Part shown: positions 1 through 11,284 of the stretch, piece by piece
How the letters are laid out: the number at the start of each line of letters is the position of its first letter
Numbering within the stretch: position 1 is the first letter of the stretch
Source: Tretioscincus oriximinensis
Taxonomy: Eukaryota > Chordata > Lepidosauria > Squamata > Gymnophthalmidae
Assembly: GCA_022410635.1 (NCBI GenBank)
Contig: JAJVDF010000362.1
Span: 759,300 to 823,299, forward strand
Length of the DNA stretch: 64,000 nt
Reading direction: 5' to 3'
Made by a program: the position numbers and the translations under genes
The notes under the pieces: model-generated
The model's database searches: none
What the model was told of the DNA's origin: nothing
Seen by the model: only the letters and a program-made list of their open reading frames with translations

Positions 1-250
1 TCAAAGGTGCGCCTCCTGCGGGCACACCTGGAATTGCAACCTCTGCAATCTAAATTGATTATGGATTTATTGACAGGATACCCCACGCATGGAGCACAGG
101 TCTGCATCCCCTGAGAAAAATGGGTGCANTCTGGATAAGCTCATCCCCTTTTATTTATTTTTAAAAAGGGGTTCGGGGGACTTCTATGTAGCAGCATTTT
201 ACATACTCTCCATTTTGGAAGTGATGATATTAACGAGACTCCTTGCCGCC
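1..250. other. upstream flank, nothing recognised
   Basis: AT-rich to mixed sequence before the CpG island. I see no exon, RNA gene or clear repeat. One N interrupts it at about 129. Confidence 0.5.
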
Positions 251-251
251 A

Positions 252-350
252 CCGGGAGTGGCTAAAGCTCCATGGTAGAACAAACTGCCCAGACAACAGA
301 AGGTTACTGGTTCAATCCCCAGGCTCTCCTCATGGGAAATAGGTACTGTA
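252..350 (+). repeat. tRNA-derived SINE head (old)
   Basis: The stretch reads like the 5' head of a common reptile SINE. An A-box-like segment (AGCTCCATGGTAGAACA) is followed about 40 bases later by a B-box-like segment (GGTTCAATCCCC). The sequence downstream has diverged too far to follow the SINE body. It is not a functional tRNA gene because the cloverleaf arms do not pair. It lies about 200 bases outside the CpG island. Confidence 0.55.
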
Positions 351-559
351 ATGGCAAACCTATGCAAGAAAAACGCACTGAGATGCCCAGGCTTAGGGTT
401 GCCAGGAAAAAGGGAAACAGGAGTGCTATGCCTTTAATGAGTGCAAAAAACAAGAAACAATTTCAGCAGATGAAGTTTACATCTATTTTCTCTCTCTTTT
501 ACATACCTATTAAAGACGCAGCACTCCCGTCCTGCCTTTTTTTCTGGTAACCTTTCCCG
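351..559. other. flank between SINE head and CpG island
   Basis: Transitional sequence with no recognised gene or element. Open frames here are short and lack any protein signature. CpG density rises sharply from about 560 onward. Confidence 0.4.
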
Positions 560-967
560 CTCTGTCGAGCAAAACAAATGACCCCCCTCGCCGTTCCACG
601 CCTTTCCCCCTCCGCTGCCCCCAGAGTGTCGAGGAGCGACGGAAAGCCAGCGGTGATCCTGCGCATACGTACCTAGAAATGTGCCCCACACTGCATAGCA
701 CGGAGCTTAGGCGCACGGGAAATACAAACCGTCGGATCAGCTNGCCCGTGGGTCGTGCTTTGCCCCCTCCGCGGCCTCGATGGCTCCCTCCAGGCTCAGC
801 AGGGAAGCCCCTCCCGAAAGCTTTTTCCACGGGCCGCCTTTGCACGGCACGGATCACTCCCAGCCACTCCACGACCCCCTTTTTTTATTATTGAACGGGG
901 CGACGGGTGCCCCGCAGCCAGAGCCCCAGCCCGCCCCCCCCCCCAGGGCATGCCCCGGGCTTCTCGC

Positions 968-1234
968 GGCCCCGCCCCTTTGGTTTCTAGCGCGCGCCCC
1001 GAGGGGCCAATGAGAAGCGCCTCCGTCGCCCCCTCCCCGTGTTCTTTCCCCTCCGAGCGCCGCCGCGCCGTCCGCCGTTCAGTCCGTGGCCGCCGCCGAC
1101 GTTCGCGCAGCGCCCGGGAAAGGCTCGCCGAGTGGGGAATCTTCTTCTTCTTGCAGCCCCGCAGTCGTCGCCATACGGCAGCAGGCAGGTGGCTGGGAAA
1201 GGGGCGTGTCCTCCTGCCCGAGTGGCCCCGCCCC
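968..1234 (+). promoter_or_regulatory. candidate core promoter: GC boxes and CCAAT box
   Basis: A GC box (GGCCCCGCCCC) lies at 968-978, a CCAAT box at 1007-1011, and a second GC box (GGCCCCGCCCC) at 1224-1234. No TATA box is seen nearby, which fits a CpG-island promoter. Sp1-type factors bind GC boxes and NF-Y binds CCAAT. Their use here is inferred from spacing and position 460-720 bases before the start codon. Transcription probably starts within about 1050-1400. Confidence 0.5.
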
Positions 1235-1690
1235 TCCTCGCCGCTCTCGGTCCTGGAGCGCCGCTAGGCTGCCAGAGGGGAAGGCGAAGGCGAAGGCGAG
1301 AGAAGCAAGAGGCACCTGCGCCTGCCTGGCTGGGCGGACGGCGCGGCTGCTTCTACCGCTGCCTCCTGCGCAGGGGAGAGACCCGCCGTCGGAGCAGCGG
1401 CCGATTGCCCGCCGGCAGACCTTCAACTTGCCTCTTTGGCTGGGAAAGTTGGTGATCGAGGAAAGGAGGGAAAAACAGAGAGGAAGAAAGGAGGGAAAAA
1501 AGACGTGGAGAGGCGAGAGGGAAGGACGGGGCTCCTGTCGCCTCTGCGCGAGGATCTGCGCGAGGTACAACCGCTAGCCAGGAGGGCAGGAGCCTGCCCG
1601 GGACGCCTCGCCCTCCGGGAGCAGAAGAAGCCGCCGCCGCGCTCCAGCCGCCGCCGCCCCGTCCGCCTGGCGCTTCACCGGGGAGGCGGG

Positions 1691-1802
1691 ATGGCTGCGA
1701 CCCCCTCCTCGGCCGCCCTCCTCCCTCACTCGCGGTCGCGGCCGCCGTCGGCCCTGCTGCCCCTGCTGGGCGTCCTGCTGTCCGCCCTGTGCCTGCGGCC
1801 AG
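1691..1802 (+). CDS. first coding exon with signal peptide; candidate ALCAM (tentative)
   Basis: This exon encodes the first 37 codons plus one base of a secreted or membrane protein. The ATG at 1691 has G at -3 and G at +4, a strong initiation context. I find no other ATG between about 1012 and 1691. The product has a polar N-terminal part with Arg and His (about residues 1-20), then a leucine-rich hydrophobic core (about 21-36) ending Leu-Arg-Pro-Gly, as expected for a cleaved signal peptide. The exon stops at a clear donor, CAG|GTGAGT, at 1802/1803. This splits a Gly codon after base 1 (phase 1), the usual arrangement before an immunoglobulin-type domain. The core and the Arg-Pro-Gly end resemble my recollection of vertebrate ALCAM (CD166, a homotypic adhesion molecule that also binds CD6), a gene with a very long first intron. 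Signal peptides evolve quickly, so other receptor or adhesion genes remain possible. The exon itself is well supported; the name is roughly an even guess. Confidence 0.72.
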
Positions 1803-1811
1803 GTGAGTCGA
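1803..1811 (+). other. splice donor of intron 1
   Basis: GTGAGTCGA follows CCAG, close to the vertebrate donor consensus. It leaves phase 1. No acceptor followed by a convincing coding exon was recognised up to 64000, so the intron would be longer than 62 kb. Confidence 0.7.
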
Positions 1812-1953
1812 GTGGGGAGCGCCGGAACCGGCCACGTCGGGGGGGGGGGGGTCGGCGGTCAGTGTCCGGGATTCGCCCGCTTTGGCCTCGACGGCGAGGG
1901 GAAAGAAGGTCGGCCGTGGGGCCCAGGGGGGACTCGGGAGGGAGGGTGGGTGA

Positions 1954-2048
1954 CCCCCCCCCGACGGCTTTGGCGCTGCCTCCCTTCTTCGTCCCGGGCT
2001 TCCCCCCCCGACGGCTTTGGCGCTGCCTCCCTTCTTCGTCCCGGGCTT
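1954..2048. repeat. 47-bp tandem duplication at start of intron
   Basis: A 47-base unit (a C run, then GACGGCTTTGGCGCTGCC and further to GGGCTT) occurs twice head to tail, the copies starting at about 1954 and 2002. Apart from the length of the C run the two copies look identical, which suggests a recent slippage event within the CpG island. Confidence 0.85.
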
Positions 2049-2339
2049 CGCCACCTTTCCGCGCTAGGAGATGGTCGATGGAGATCTGGCTGCGCCTGGA
2101 ATGGGCGCTCAGTGTGACTTTACGGGTCGCCAGGCGGGTTTGGGGACCGTGAGGCGCCGCGGGGCCGAGCCTGAGATCTCCGGCTGAGATCCTGCCCTTG
2201 GATCCGGCAAGGGACTGGCGGGCCTCCCCGGTTGCAGTGGAAGGGTTCCCCCAAGCGCCTCTTCCCGCCCCTATAGTGCGAATTTTCTGCTGCTGTTGCA
2301 ACCCCCTCCCCGGTCCCCAACATGCATCGATCCTCATTT

Positions 2340-3325
2340 CACTTGGTTAGAAATCATTCTTGCCTCGCTCCACATCCAGACGGATCCTTTCCTGTCATTC
2401 ACAAATCCCAGCTGTATCTAGACAGGATTTCCAATCCGAGTTAAAAAAAACCACGACATCATAGAGGCGCCAGCACCCCCCCCACCCCACAGCCCCAGGA
2501 GATGCCTTTTCAAAGGCTTTTGAGGTGGCTTAGAGATGGGTTGGAAACAGCGGGGTCTGCACGCTGCCACCTTCAGCTCCCCCCCCCCCCCGGTCCATCC
2601 CCCTGGCTTTGGTATGGAAATCTTCTTTTATTAGAGTTTCCTTCAACACCTGGATCAATCAATACCCTCCTTGCCTACCCCTCCCCTTACATTTCCCCTG
2701 AGTTCCACCATCCTGTCGTACAGATTGTAGATTACAGCCTTTTTGTTCTGTTTGGGTTTTATTGTCAAAGCAAACAAAATCTGTTTTCGAAGGCTGCCAG
2801 CACCCTCTTAACACTCACAGGGATTCTGCAGGATTTGACTCAGCCCTGGGTGGGTTTCTTCCCTTTCCTTTGAGAAAGTTGCCTTTCAGGTTAGGCAGCT
2901 GCTGTAGGGAGCAGGGAGAGGTGATCTCACCTACATTTAGATATATTTTTAAAAAATCATACAAACCCCACAGACATGTCCTATGTGGGGGGGACAGGGG
3001 CGTGTTGGACGGGGGGGGGGGAGAGAGAGAGAAATAAGACGCTTACATAGGGAATGAGATAATTCAAGCAGATGGCTAAGGGCAGCCCAAGGCAGATCTG
3101 TGAGGCATGTCGCTTCTGATTCTGAATTTTCAGTCATGAATACTTCAGCATCCCTGTGAATGTAACTTGGCATTTTATCTGCTTAGTAGCTCCATGAATG
3201 AGCTTGGAAGGCTCCTTCTACCCCTTTCCTGGGAAGCTTGGTAGTATAAGAGCCAGAATTTGCTCCTTTGTATGTGGGAAGGTGTGATTTTCATTCAAGT
3301 GGAATGTTTTAGGCTTCATCCAGAA
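2340..3325. other. early intron 1, nothing coding recognised
   Basis: Composition shifts from GC-rich to AT-rich. It holds C runs near 2480 and 2581 and a G run with a short GA tract near 3008-3030. No element or exon was recognised. Confidence 0.5.
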
Positions 3326-3327
3326 GA

Positions 3328-3413
3328 CTCTTATTTCACTATATTTGGATATTCGGGAATCAGGCTCTATGTGGACTGCTTTATTCTACAATTTCCAAAT
3401 ATAGCTGAATAAA
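3328..3413. repeat. small foldback palindrome
   Basis: The left arm (CTTATTTCACTATATTTGGA) and right arm (TCCAAATATAGCTGAATAAA) are inverted copies with a few mismatches around a spacer of about 45 bases. This looks like a decayed inverted-repeat DNA transposon remnant. It resembles the foldback near 28.5 kb in containing TTTATTC followed by a CTATA-like core. Confidence 0.5.
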
Positions 3414-5415
3414 TGAACGATGCCTACATGTTACCTTATAACGGTATACAAATAACCTTTCACATGCTCATAAATGTAAATAGTTGGTTTGATTTTTATG
3501 ATTGATCATGTGGAACATGGGACTAGTTTGGGGGGCTTCTGAAATCCCCATTTCAAGACAGCAACTGTATTATTATTCTTGCTTATTATTATTGCCACAA
3601 AAGGCTCATAATGCCTTTCAGACCTATGAAAGCAATCTGACTCTTCAATACTGGATAGTTTACACAAATAAGGCTCTGTTACTAAATCAATTCTAATATG
3701 ATTAGAGCAAACTGCCATGGGGAAGTTAATATGGGCTTCCCTCTGCAGTTCTTTAATCTCATGGAAATGAGTGAAATTCTTTGGGATGTGTATCCAATAT
3801 TCAGTTTGATGTTTCTTCTTCTCCCCTCTGGCCTCCCCTTGAGCTGTTGGGATTTCAATAAATTAGAAGCCTTAAAGTGTGTGCTGTACAGGCAAGCGGA
3901 CTCTGCTTGCAGTTTTCTGCCTGTCCAGTTGTACACTGGAAAGAGCTGAAATCAAGGGATGCAAACTGTGATCTGTGTTCTCCCTTCGCTAGGCGGAATG
4001 GCTTAGTATTCCTGTAGAAAGAGCGTCAGCCTGTGGTGGCATTTTGAATTGCTCTAAGAAAAAGCCTTTGTATGTTTGTCTTTTAAAGTCAAGACAGCTG
4101 CCTTACTGAAAATTCAGTGTTTTCCAATCACGAGACTGTACATTAGGAGAAACTCTTGTTTAAAAAACTGCTGTGCAATGAGGGAAACTGATATTAATGC
4201 TGACTAGGCAAATGTTGTCAGTATTTTATTCTCAGCAGAAGAAATGATACTGAAGTTTTGTTACAGTGCTGTGGTTTGTGACTTCATGCATTTCATCATT
4301 ATCATATTTTAAAGGTTGTAGGAAATTAGCTGTTAAGCAGAACGACAGCTCTGGTTTATAGATAGCGTCTTAGGATTTAAACCCTGGAGTAGGGAAGGAC
4401 GTATAACCTTGGTATAAACTTGGGTATATTACAGCATAGAATGCTTATTCAAAGGGCTTATGCAAAGAATTGAGTATTCTGTATGAGATACTTTGGGTTA
4501 TCCATTGTTTTTTGGAATAAATAAATACATACTCTTTTAATACCATTCAACAGCGTTACTTTTACTTTGGGTAAAACAATTTCTTACACAATGACGTGAT
4601 GTGTATCAGTATGCAGCAAACAGCTTTATATTTCTTAATGAATATTATTTATCCTCCAACTCAGAGGTTAGTTTGTTTAGGGTGAGAATAGAATTTTGAA
4701 CTGAAATTTTTAGCATGTCTTAGGTTCTAGAAAGATGGAAATTGTATAAGGCTATTAGGTTGAGTCGACATTTGCATTTTTTTTTTAATAAAGGAGCTCA
4801 AAATTAGCTTTTAAATGGTAATGTGGATGCTCATGTGACTATCCCGTTTCTAGTCTGCATTAAATGTTCTTTGGAAGTGGATTAAGGTGCTAGCAGGCAC
4901 ATAGATGCTACCATCTGTAAGCTGTTTTTGAGCTACTTTTTATTGTTTGCTTTAACTGTGTGTTAATACAACCTTGAAGTGAAAATATGGAACAATTTAA
5001 GACCTAAGTACATATAATTGAAAACTTTTAATACGATGCCTTTTAGTGTAAATGCACACTGAGGTAGATTGCAAATTATAGAAACTAATTTTATTTTTTT
5101 NAAAAATTATTTGCACTTATTATTTAACCATAGTAACTTCATTAGAATTTTTAAAAAAGCGTTTCTGGAATATGTTTTTATAACCTTTCTGAATATTTCC
5201 AGTTATTGTATTCCATAGAAACAATTACACATTGCTGTCAATTCTCTCTCTGAATGTTTTCAGTTTTTGTTCTGGAAATGTCTAGCCAGCAGAATTTTTA
5301 CAATGTGTGATAGCTAAAAAAAATTATATGACTAAAGAAATAAATCTTGGAAAACTGAAGACAGATAAATCAACCGTCCTTTTTGGGAAATTCAAAGATA
5401 CAGCCTTTTAAAGTC
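3414..5415. other. intron, no element recognised
   Basis: AT-rich sequence without long open frames or recognisable repeats. It appears to be ordinary intronic DNA or repeats too old to see by eye. Confidence 0.5.
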
Positions 5416-5419
5416 TGGA

Positions 5420-6045
5420 ATAGTAAACAAAAGAGTTCAGTAGCACCCTAGAGATCAATAGAGAAAAATTAGTAAATCCATCTGATGAAATAGGCTTAGT
5501 CTATGAAAACTCCTCTCTGTCTCTAGAGCCCTGATCGCACCTATGATTTTTAATTTCAGAATGGAAAAACACAACAGCAAAATGATTAATAGTTTTCTTA
5601 CTACATTATCTAAACCGAAAGTGAGATTTTGTTGTTAGAGAAAGTTTGCTGATACATTCTGTCAATCTGAAAGTGATCTGAAGTGGGATTAAAACTTAGA
5701 TATTACTGGGACCTAAGTTTCTACTTGATCCTAATTCTTTTTATCCTTATTACTGTATCTTTCCTCAGACAGAAAAACTAATAATTATATACAGCAAGCA
5801 TTAAAAAAGAAAGGTAGAAACAACATTGATCATTTGGAATATATAAGAAACAGAATAAATAAATCTGAGAGTCAATTGAAAAGATAATAACAGAAGCATC
5901 TGAAGAAGTAGACCTGTCTACGAAAGCTTATGCCAACCACTTTTCTCAAGTTAGTCTCAAAGTGCTGCTAGCTCCTTTGCTGGACTTTCTGCTAGACTAA
6001 CACGGCTATTTCTCTGAAACAGAAGAATTGACAGCCTGCTAAGCA
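5420..6045. repeat. fragments of a sauropsid interspersed repeat
   Basis: Two pieces of one repeat type are present. At about 5432-5512 is CAGTAGCACCCTAGAGATCA followed by CATCTGATGAAATAGG. At about 5897-6040 is GCATCTGAAGAAGTAGACCT running through CTACGAAAGCTTATGCC to CTAACACGGCTATTTCTCTG. This GAAGAAGT...GAAAGCTTATGC...TAACACGGCT signature is widespread in reptile genomes as I recall it. I do not assign it to a class. Further pieces lie near 40.9, 58.9 and 60.75 kb. Confidence 0.6.
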
Positions 6046-6049
6046 ATAA

Positions 6050-7040
6050 AATCCACTTCAATACCGGCAGAAGCAAGCAAACAAGATATAATCTGAAGCT
6101 CTTGGGTTACAGTGCCGAATGAATAGAGCATATCCATGAGAAATGGCATCCTATGTGTTCTGCTGTTCTGAGCCAAGACATCACAGTATTTAAAGAACTG
6201 GCAGATTGACATAGAAAAAACTGATCTCTGAAAAAGCCAATTTTGTCTTTATTTTAGAGCAGGAATTAAAGTGAATTAACAGCTCTTAAAATACACGGTG
6301 TTGTATTGTACTCTGACTAGTATCACTTGTAGATCAGTAGAGAAGTTAGTATGACCTGCTCTCCAGCAACTGCATTAACAANTCATCCTTTTCTAATGTT
6401 GGGAGGATCACCATTTTTAGTCTAATGATTAAACCTAGTTAATTTCTATATTTTATGGTCCACGCTAGTGATAGTCACAGCATGTTTGGTAGCAGATTTG
6501 CTAATATAGTTTAGCTTAATATTGTGTGAGTAATTATCCCTTTTTCTCTCTATTGAATGGTTATAGTATTAACAGTTTTTTAAAAAGAGAACGTTTGCCG
6601 GAAACAGTTTATTCACCTTCTCCACAATATATACATTTATTATTCCCTTCTATGTTTTTTGCCCCCTCCAGAAACCTTTTAAATTTACTTTGAGGTGCAA
6701 ATGCAAGAGTTGTATTCCATATTATTAAGCCCTTGATATGTTATTGTTGTGCTCAGAGAATCCCTAAAACACATTATTGAGTCTCTGCAAACAGGCTTTA
6801 GAACGATTACATCATAGTTTTATTTATCTAACTTACCATTTGAAAAAAGAAGTAGAGCCTAATATAAAAACAAATAGAAGAATCAAATCTACATAAAACA
6901 TTAAAAAACAGTGTGTGAGAGAAGAGAAACTATTTGTATGGTGGCATAATAATCCTGGCAGATTTATTTTAAGTTATCCCCAAGGTTAAATTTANGTTTT
7001 TTCACAGCGTATTCTTCATTATCTCAGTCTGCAGTATTCC
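6050..7040. other. intron, no element recognised
   Basis: AT-rich intronic sequence, without an exon or recognisable repeat. Confidence 0.45.
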
Positions 7041-7044
7041 TGAA

Positions 7045-7190
7045 ATGCCATTTGCAGGGAATCGAGAACAGGTGAAGATTTCACCTTCTTCTGCTTCAGT
7101 GCAATTGGTAGCCCACTGTGCGAGACAGAATGCTGGACTAAATGGTCTCAGACCCAATTCATCAGGGCTCCTCTTATGTTCTTATGCTCC
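7045..7190 (+). repeat. LINE 3' tail of CR1-like type
   Basis: The segment runs from TTCCTGAAATGCCATTTGCA through CAATTGGTAGCCCACTGTG and GAATGCTGGACTAAATGG to CTCCTCTTATGTTCTTATG. The same tail occurs antisense at 10915-11100, where it follows the remains of a CR1-type reverse-transcriptase C-terminus. It is therefore read as the 3' untranslated end of that LINE family or of a SINE that shares it. Confidence 0.65.
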
Positions 7191-7194
7191 AAAG

Positions 7195-9125
7195 AAAATG
7201 CTGGTCTTTTGAATCTAAACTGTTTACGGTCATTTACCTTAGATTTGCATTAAAAAGTGACTATTTTCTGCATATTATGAGAGGACTAACCCAATTCTAG
7301 TCTGCTTCATTAGTACCATACAGAGTATATTCCAAATCTGAAAGACCTAAGTTTCATAACCAGTGGAAATCTACTTGCGTAATTGTTGGTAAAATCTGAA
7401 TCACAGAGTCGCAGAAAAGGCTCATGCCTCTGTTCCCTGCTTTACCAGGAAACCTTTTTGGCAGCCTGTTTTATTGTATTGCTGAAATATGTCTGCTATG
7501 GCCACTAAGTTCTAGAACTTTAGTTCCTGGCTCTCAGATAATCAGTGCTAGTACAGTACCTGGGTTGGAGCAGACTGTCACAGTGTAAGTGGTATTGTTT
7601 GGTCCATAGCACTCTCTCCCCACTCAGGAATGGATTATACCCAACATGCTGCTACAAATCACCAGAAGGTGAATACAGAAAGACCCATTGTTAGTGGTTT
7701 ATTATAAACCAGTGGAAAGCTTGCAAAATTGCGGATATGGGATATCTATCAGCTTTTGTGTCTGTAATTGTTTGTGTATTGGTCCCTCCCTCTCCTCCCC
7801 TCCTTCTCTGGCTCCCTCCCTGTTACATAGAATCATAACGTTTGGAAAATATGAGTGTTTTCATTTCAAGCTCACTTAGTGCAACTTGTGGAGTAGACTA
7901 TGATTTTCAGAGAAACAGGCAGTTTTTTGCACTGGGTCCTTATTCTGGGTAATATCTCAGAATAGGGACATGTCACTCACATATTGGATGTAAACTAAGC
8001 AACACCCCCCCCCCCCCCTTGAGCATCCCTTAGTCTGCACTAGCATGTGGATGACAGGCCCTTTTTAAAGATATAATACAGAATAAAGCTTAATGGAGAA
8101 AGGGCCCTAGTCAAATCATGCTTCATGCACTAAATAACCAGAAGATTGTGGCTTGTTTCCTATCACTGTGAGAAGGAAGAATATAACATGTTTACGTGAT
8201 GGTCTTAAAATATTGAGATGTTTTCTGGGTATATGTATATGAGAAAAGGAGAGTGATTGTGACCATATAATAACTCAGTATTTGTTGTTTAAAAAGAGGT
8301 ATGAATCTTTAAAGTTGTGTCTTCTGTTTCTTGGGATGGCGAGACTGTTGGTATATTAGCATTTATAGCATAGAAAGAGCAAACACAAATTTGGTTAGCA
8401 TGGTCTGGCTCCAGCTCAGCAAACACTTCGGAGGAAACTCGAATATCTGAGTTTCTTAGGGGATGTCTGCATTGTTTGAGATAAAACTGTTTTCCTTAAA
8501 AATATGTATGAATTTCCAGTAAAGCAAATCTATATCTATTTGCTCAACTGATATTTCCTTTGAAGATAAAATATATATATATATATTCTAAAGGAGATAA
8601 AATGTTGAAGAAAGTAATGCTCCAGGCTGTGTTGCAAAGGTTATCACACGTCTGGAATGGTTCTGCAGTATTTGGTTAAAGGCATTTGAAGTTTTCTCAG
8701 GTGTGCAAGGGAAATATTAATCTGCTCTCTAAAGGCATTTTATTTGCTTTATTTCTCATTGATTAAATGAATAATGCATTTAAAAGAATCTTAACTACAA
8801 GTAAGCTACAGCTTTATTACATTCTATTCTTGCTGTTCCTTTAAATTCCCTGCTGTTGTAATATTTCTTTCCCTTCTAAATCCTTTTAATCAAAATAAGT
8901 ATTTACTGAAGACATTGAAAGAGCTCAGTAAAGAATATTCTTGTATGTATATCCTGTAGATATAGAAAGGTATGTACATTTTTAATTCAGGATTTAATAT
9001 TTTGTATTTTCCAAATGTATAAAATATTGTGATGGTTGTTTCTGATACATTTGAAGTTAAGTACCCTGTAACGAGAAAGTGGAATATTCTCACCTTCCAA
9101 ACACGGGTGCAATATATAGTTTCAA
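7195..9125. other. intron with simple repeats only
   Basis: No exon or clear transposon was found. A run of 14 C lies at 8005-8018 and an (AT)8 tract at 8571-8586. Confidence 0.5.
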
Positions 9126-9129
9126 CTCC

Positions 9130-9650
9130 CAACTGTATTTTTATTTAATTTATTTATACTTATATCCTGCCCTATACTGAAGCGATTCAGTGAGGCCAAC
9201 AATAAAAGCAAAAATATAAAATAGACATATTCAAACTAAGAAACTGCCATTCATCCGAAGGACAGGTTAAAGAGATGTGCCTTTAAAGATCTTCTGAAAG
9301 AATCACAGTAATAATGACTCACACACCTTGANAGGGTATATATTCTATAGTCTGGGTGCAACCTCCAAGAAGGCCCTGCCCTGTCCCTTTGCTGATGTGA
9401 GGGGTGGTATAACCAGGAGGACCTCCTTTGCAAATCTTAAGACCTGGGTAGATTGATATTGGAGAAGGTGTTCCTTTAGGTATTTAGGGCCCAAATTATT
9501 TAGGGTCTTGCAAGTTAAAGTAAAACACTTTGAATTGAGCTCGGTAGCTAGTGCAACTCTTTCAAGACCGGTTTGATATGTGTCCAGTTAGTCGTTCTGG
9601 TCAGCGTTCTGCACCAATTGTAGCTTCTGAACAGTTTTCAATAACTTTAC
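9130..9650 (-). repeat. L2-like LINE fragment, antisense
   Basis: It starts on the plus strand with TTTATTTAATTTATTTATAC and CCTGCCCTATACTGA, the reverse of the usual L2-type end. It continues through AGGTATTTAGGGCCCAAATT and CTCTTTCAAGACCGG. The minus-strand peptide near 9251-9300 ends SFRRSLKAHLF, like the last helix of L2 ORF2. The inner part matches the copy at 43.8-44.4 kb: both have CTTTCAAGACCGG followed by GATATGTGTC. Confidence 0.65.
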
Positions 9651-9654
9651 TATC

Positions 9655-10910
9655 CACAAGTATTTGAATGGTAGATTAGATTGAATATAGTGATAACTGT
9701 TAATTTACATTATAAATTAATGATGTGTATTCTGGTTTTCATTTTCTGCTGCACACCTGGCTGTATACCTTTCTACATTTGAGCGCTTCCATTGCATTTA
9801 ATGAATTTGTATGTATATACTGAAAGTAGTGTACACAGTATACAATTGTGGTTCTTTTAGATAGAATTATTGGGATAAAGCAGGATGGGAATACTTCAAG
9901 TTCAGCAGATGCAGTTTAAATTGTTGGCAGTGTGTGCTAAAATTTTCTCCTTTGCACATCCATTGAAATGCAGCATTCCTGTCTTGCTTTTTTGATAAAC
10001 TCTGAAGTCGTGAGANAGTTAATTTCAGAAATGTAGGTTCTGCAATGAATTAGGATAAATACTCACTATAAAAAAGACAAAAAATGTTTTCCTATTTTTT
10101 ATATGGAGTTATAGTTCAGAGATTGAGCAAACTACCTTGAAGGCAAGTTCGNCAGTTTGAATCATACAAATTCAGATTCATTAATATGATGATTTAGCAT
10201 GGTAAATGCATAAAGGGCTGGAGCTAAGTATCTTTCCTGTAATAATGTAGGAAATTGCTTTCCCAGTTTCCTAACTTCATTGCAGGAAGATGCTTCAATT
10301 ATNTATCAAAAAATTCTGCATGCGGGAGGCTTTTAACATTTGTAGAGAATATTTGTATCTAGTTTGTGGAATTTTACATAGCACTACCTGTCCTCTTTAG
10401 TCATAATAAAGTTTCTACCCATACACAGTGGAAATTCCCATGATGTTCTTAAGAGATTTTCCCCTTTTAAAGTAGCATAAAAATACTAGCATGTAGAAAG
10501 CTTATCCCATTTTCCAAATACACATGAATCTGCTGCATTATAATGAATACAATTTAGGATTTAAGCCTAAAAGTATAATTTCAATGTCTGTGACTAGAAC
10601 TACAGTAATAAAGACTTGAGCTTCTGTTCGACTGCCAATAATACTGTCATATTTTGCTTGTAATCATGTGATTATATGTGTGGAGTATAGATTTATGTGT
10701 AGGAACTTGTAAGTTAAACTCATAGATCATAAACAAGTTGTTTATAAGCCATTCTCGCAGTTTAGCTGTAAATGTCTTATTTGTCTGTATGATTTTAATA
10801 GGTCATATTGTTTGGTTCACATCAAACTAACCTGTAGTCTTTTCTCAAACCACTAGAGTTTCCATTATTCTGATCATTAACTTTGTTGGCTAGGATTGTA
10901 AGTGTAACTT
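9655..10910. other. intron, no element recognised
   Basis: AT-rich intronic sequence with several isolated Ns. No exon or clear repeat was recognised. Confidence 0.45.
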
Positions 10911-10914
10911 GCTT

Positions 10915-11283
10915 AAGAACCTATACAAGAACATAAGTCAGAGCCCATCTAGTCCAGCATTCAGTGACCCACTAACTGCAGCTGGGAAGTCAGAAGCAGA
11001 AGGCAGCGAAATCTTCACCTGTTTGCGACTACCTGAAAATGGTATTTCAGAAATACTCNTTGTTGCTCCATCTCGGAGGCAGTATCAAGAGATCCATCCA
11101 GTAGATGTTTAAACCCTTGGTGTCCATGAACATGTTTAATTTTGTCTTAAAGCTATCCAGGCTGCTAGCTTCCGTCACCTTTTCTGAAAGTAAATTCCAC
11201 AAACTAATAACCCGCAGGGTGAAAAAAATACTTTCCTTTGTCCCCACTCTCAACATATCAGTGATCTCCTGATATACATACAT
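10915..11283 (-). repeat. CR1-like LINE 3' fragment, antisense
   Basis: On the minus strand the frame from 11283 towards 11047 contains FFTLRVISLWNLLSEKV and SSLDSFKTKLNMFM. This is the usual C-terminus of CR1/L2-clade ORF2 (pattern F-x-RV-x-x-WN-x-L-P, then S-F-K-x-x-LD). The 3' untranslated part follows down to 10915, where CAAGAACATAAG is the reverse of the element's terminal CTTATGTTCTTG motif. This copy links the short tails elsewhere in the window to a parent LINE. Confidence 0.75.
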
Positions 11284-11284
11284 T

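Larger units (their letters stand above)
560..2330. promoter_or_regulatory. CpG-island promoter region
   Basis: This is the only long GC-rich, CpG-dense block in an otherwise AT-rich window. It covers the proximal promoter, the 5' untranslated region, the first coding exon and the start of intron 1. Such islands are usual at vertebrate promoters that initiate at dispersed sites, so I do not name one transcription start. Several long stop-free frames run on both strands here. They follow from the base composition and disagree with one another, so only the 1691 frame is taken as coding. Confidence 0.85.

Noticed and set aside
434..2337. Several open frames of about 100-240 codons on both strands in the CpG island
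   Set aside because: They overlap in conflicting frames, have low-complexity Arg/Pro/Gly-rich products, several would begin at a codon other than ATG, and none shows a domain. Lack of stops follows from high GC content. Only the short frame at 1691-1802 ends at a good splice donor and encodes a signal peptide.
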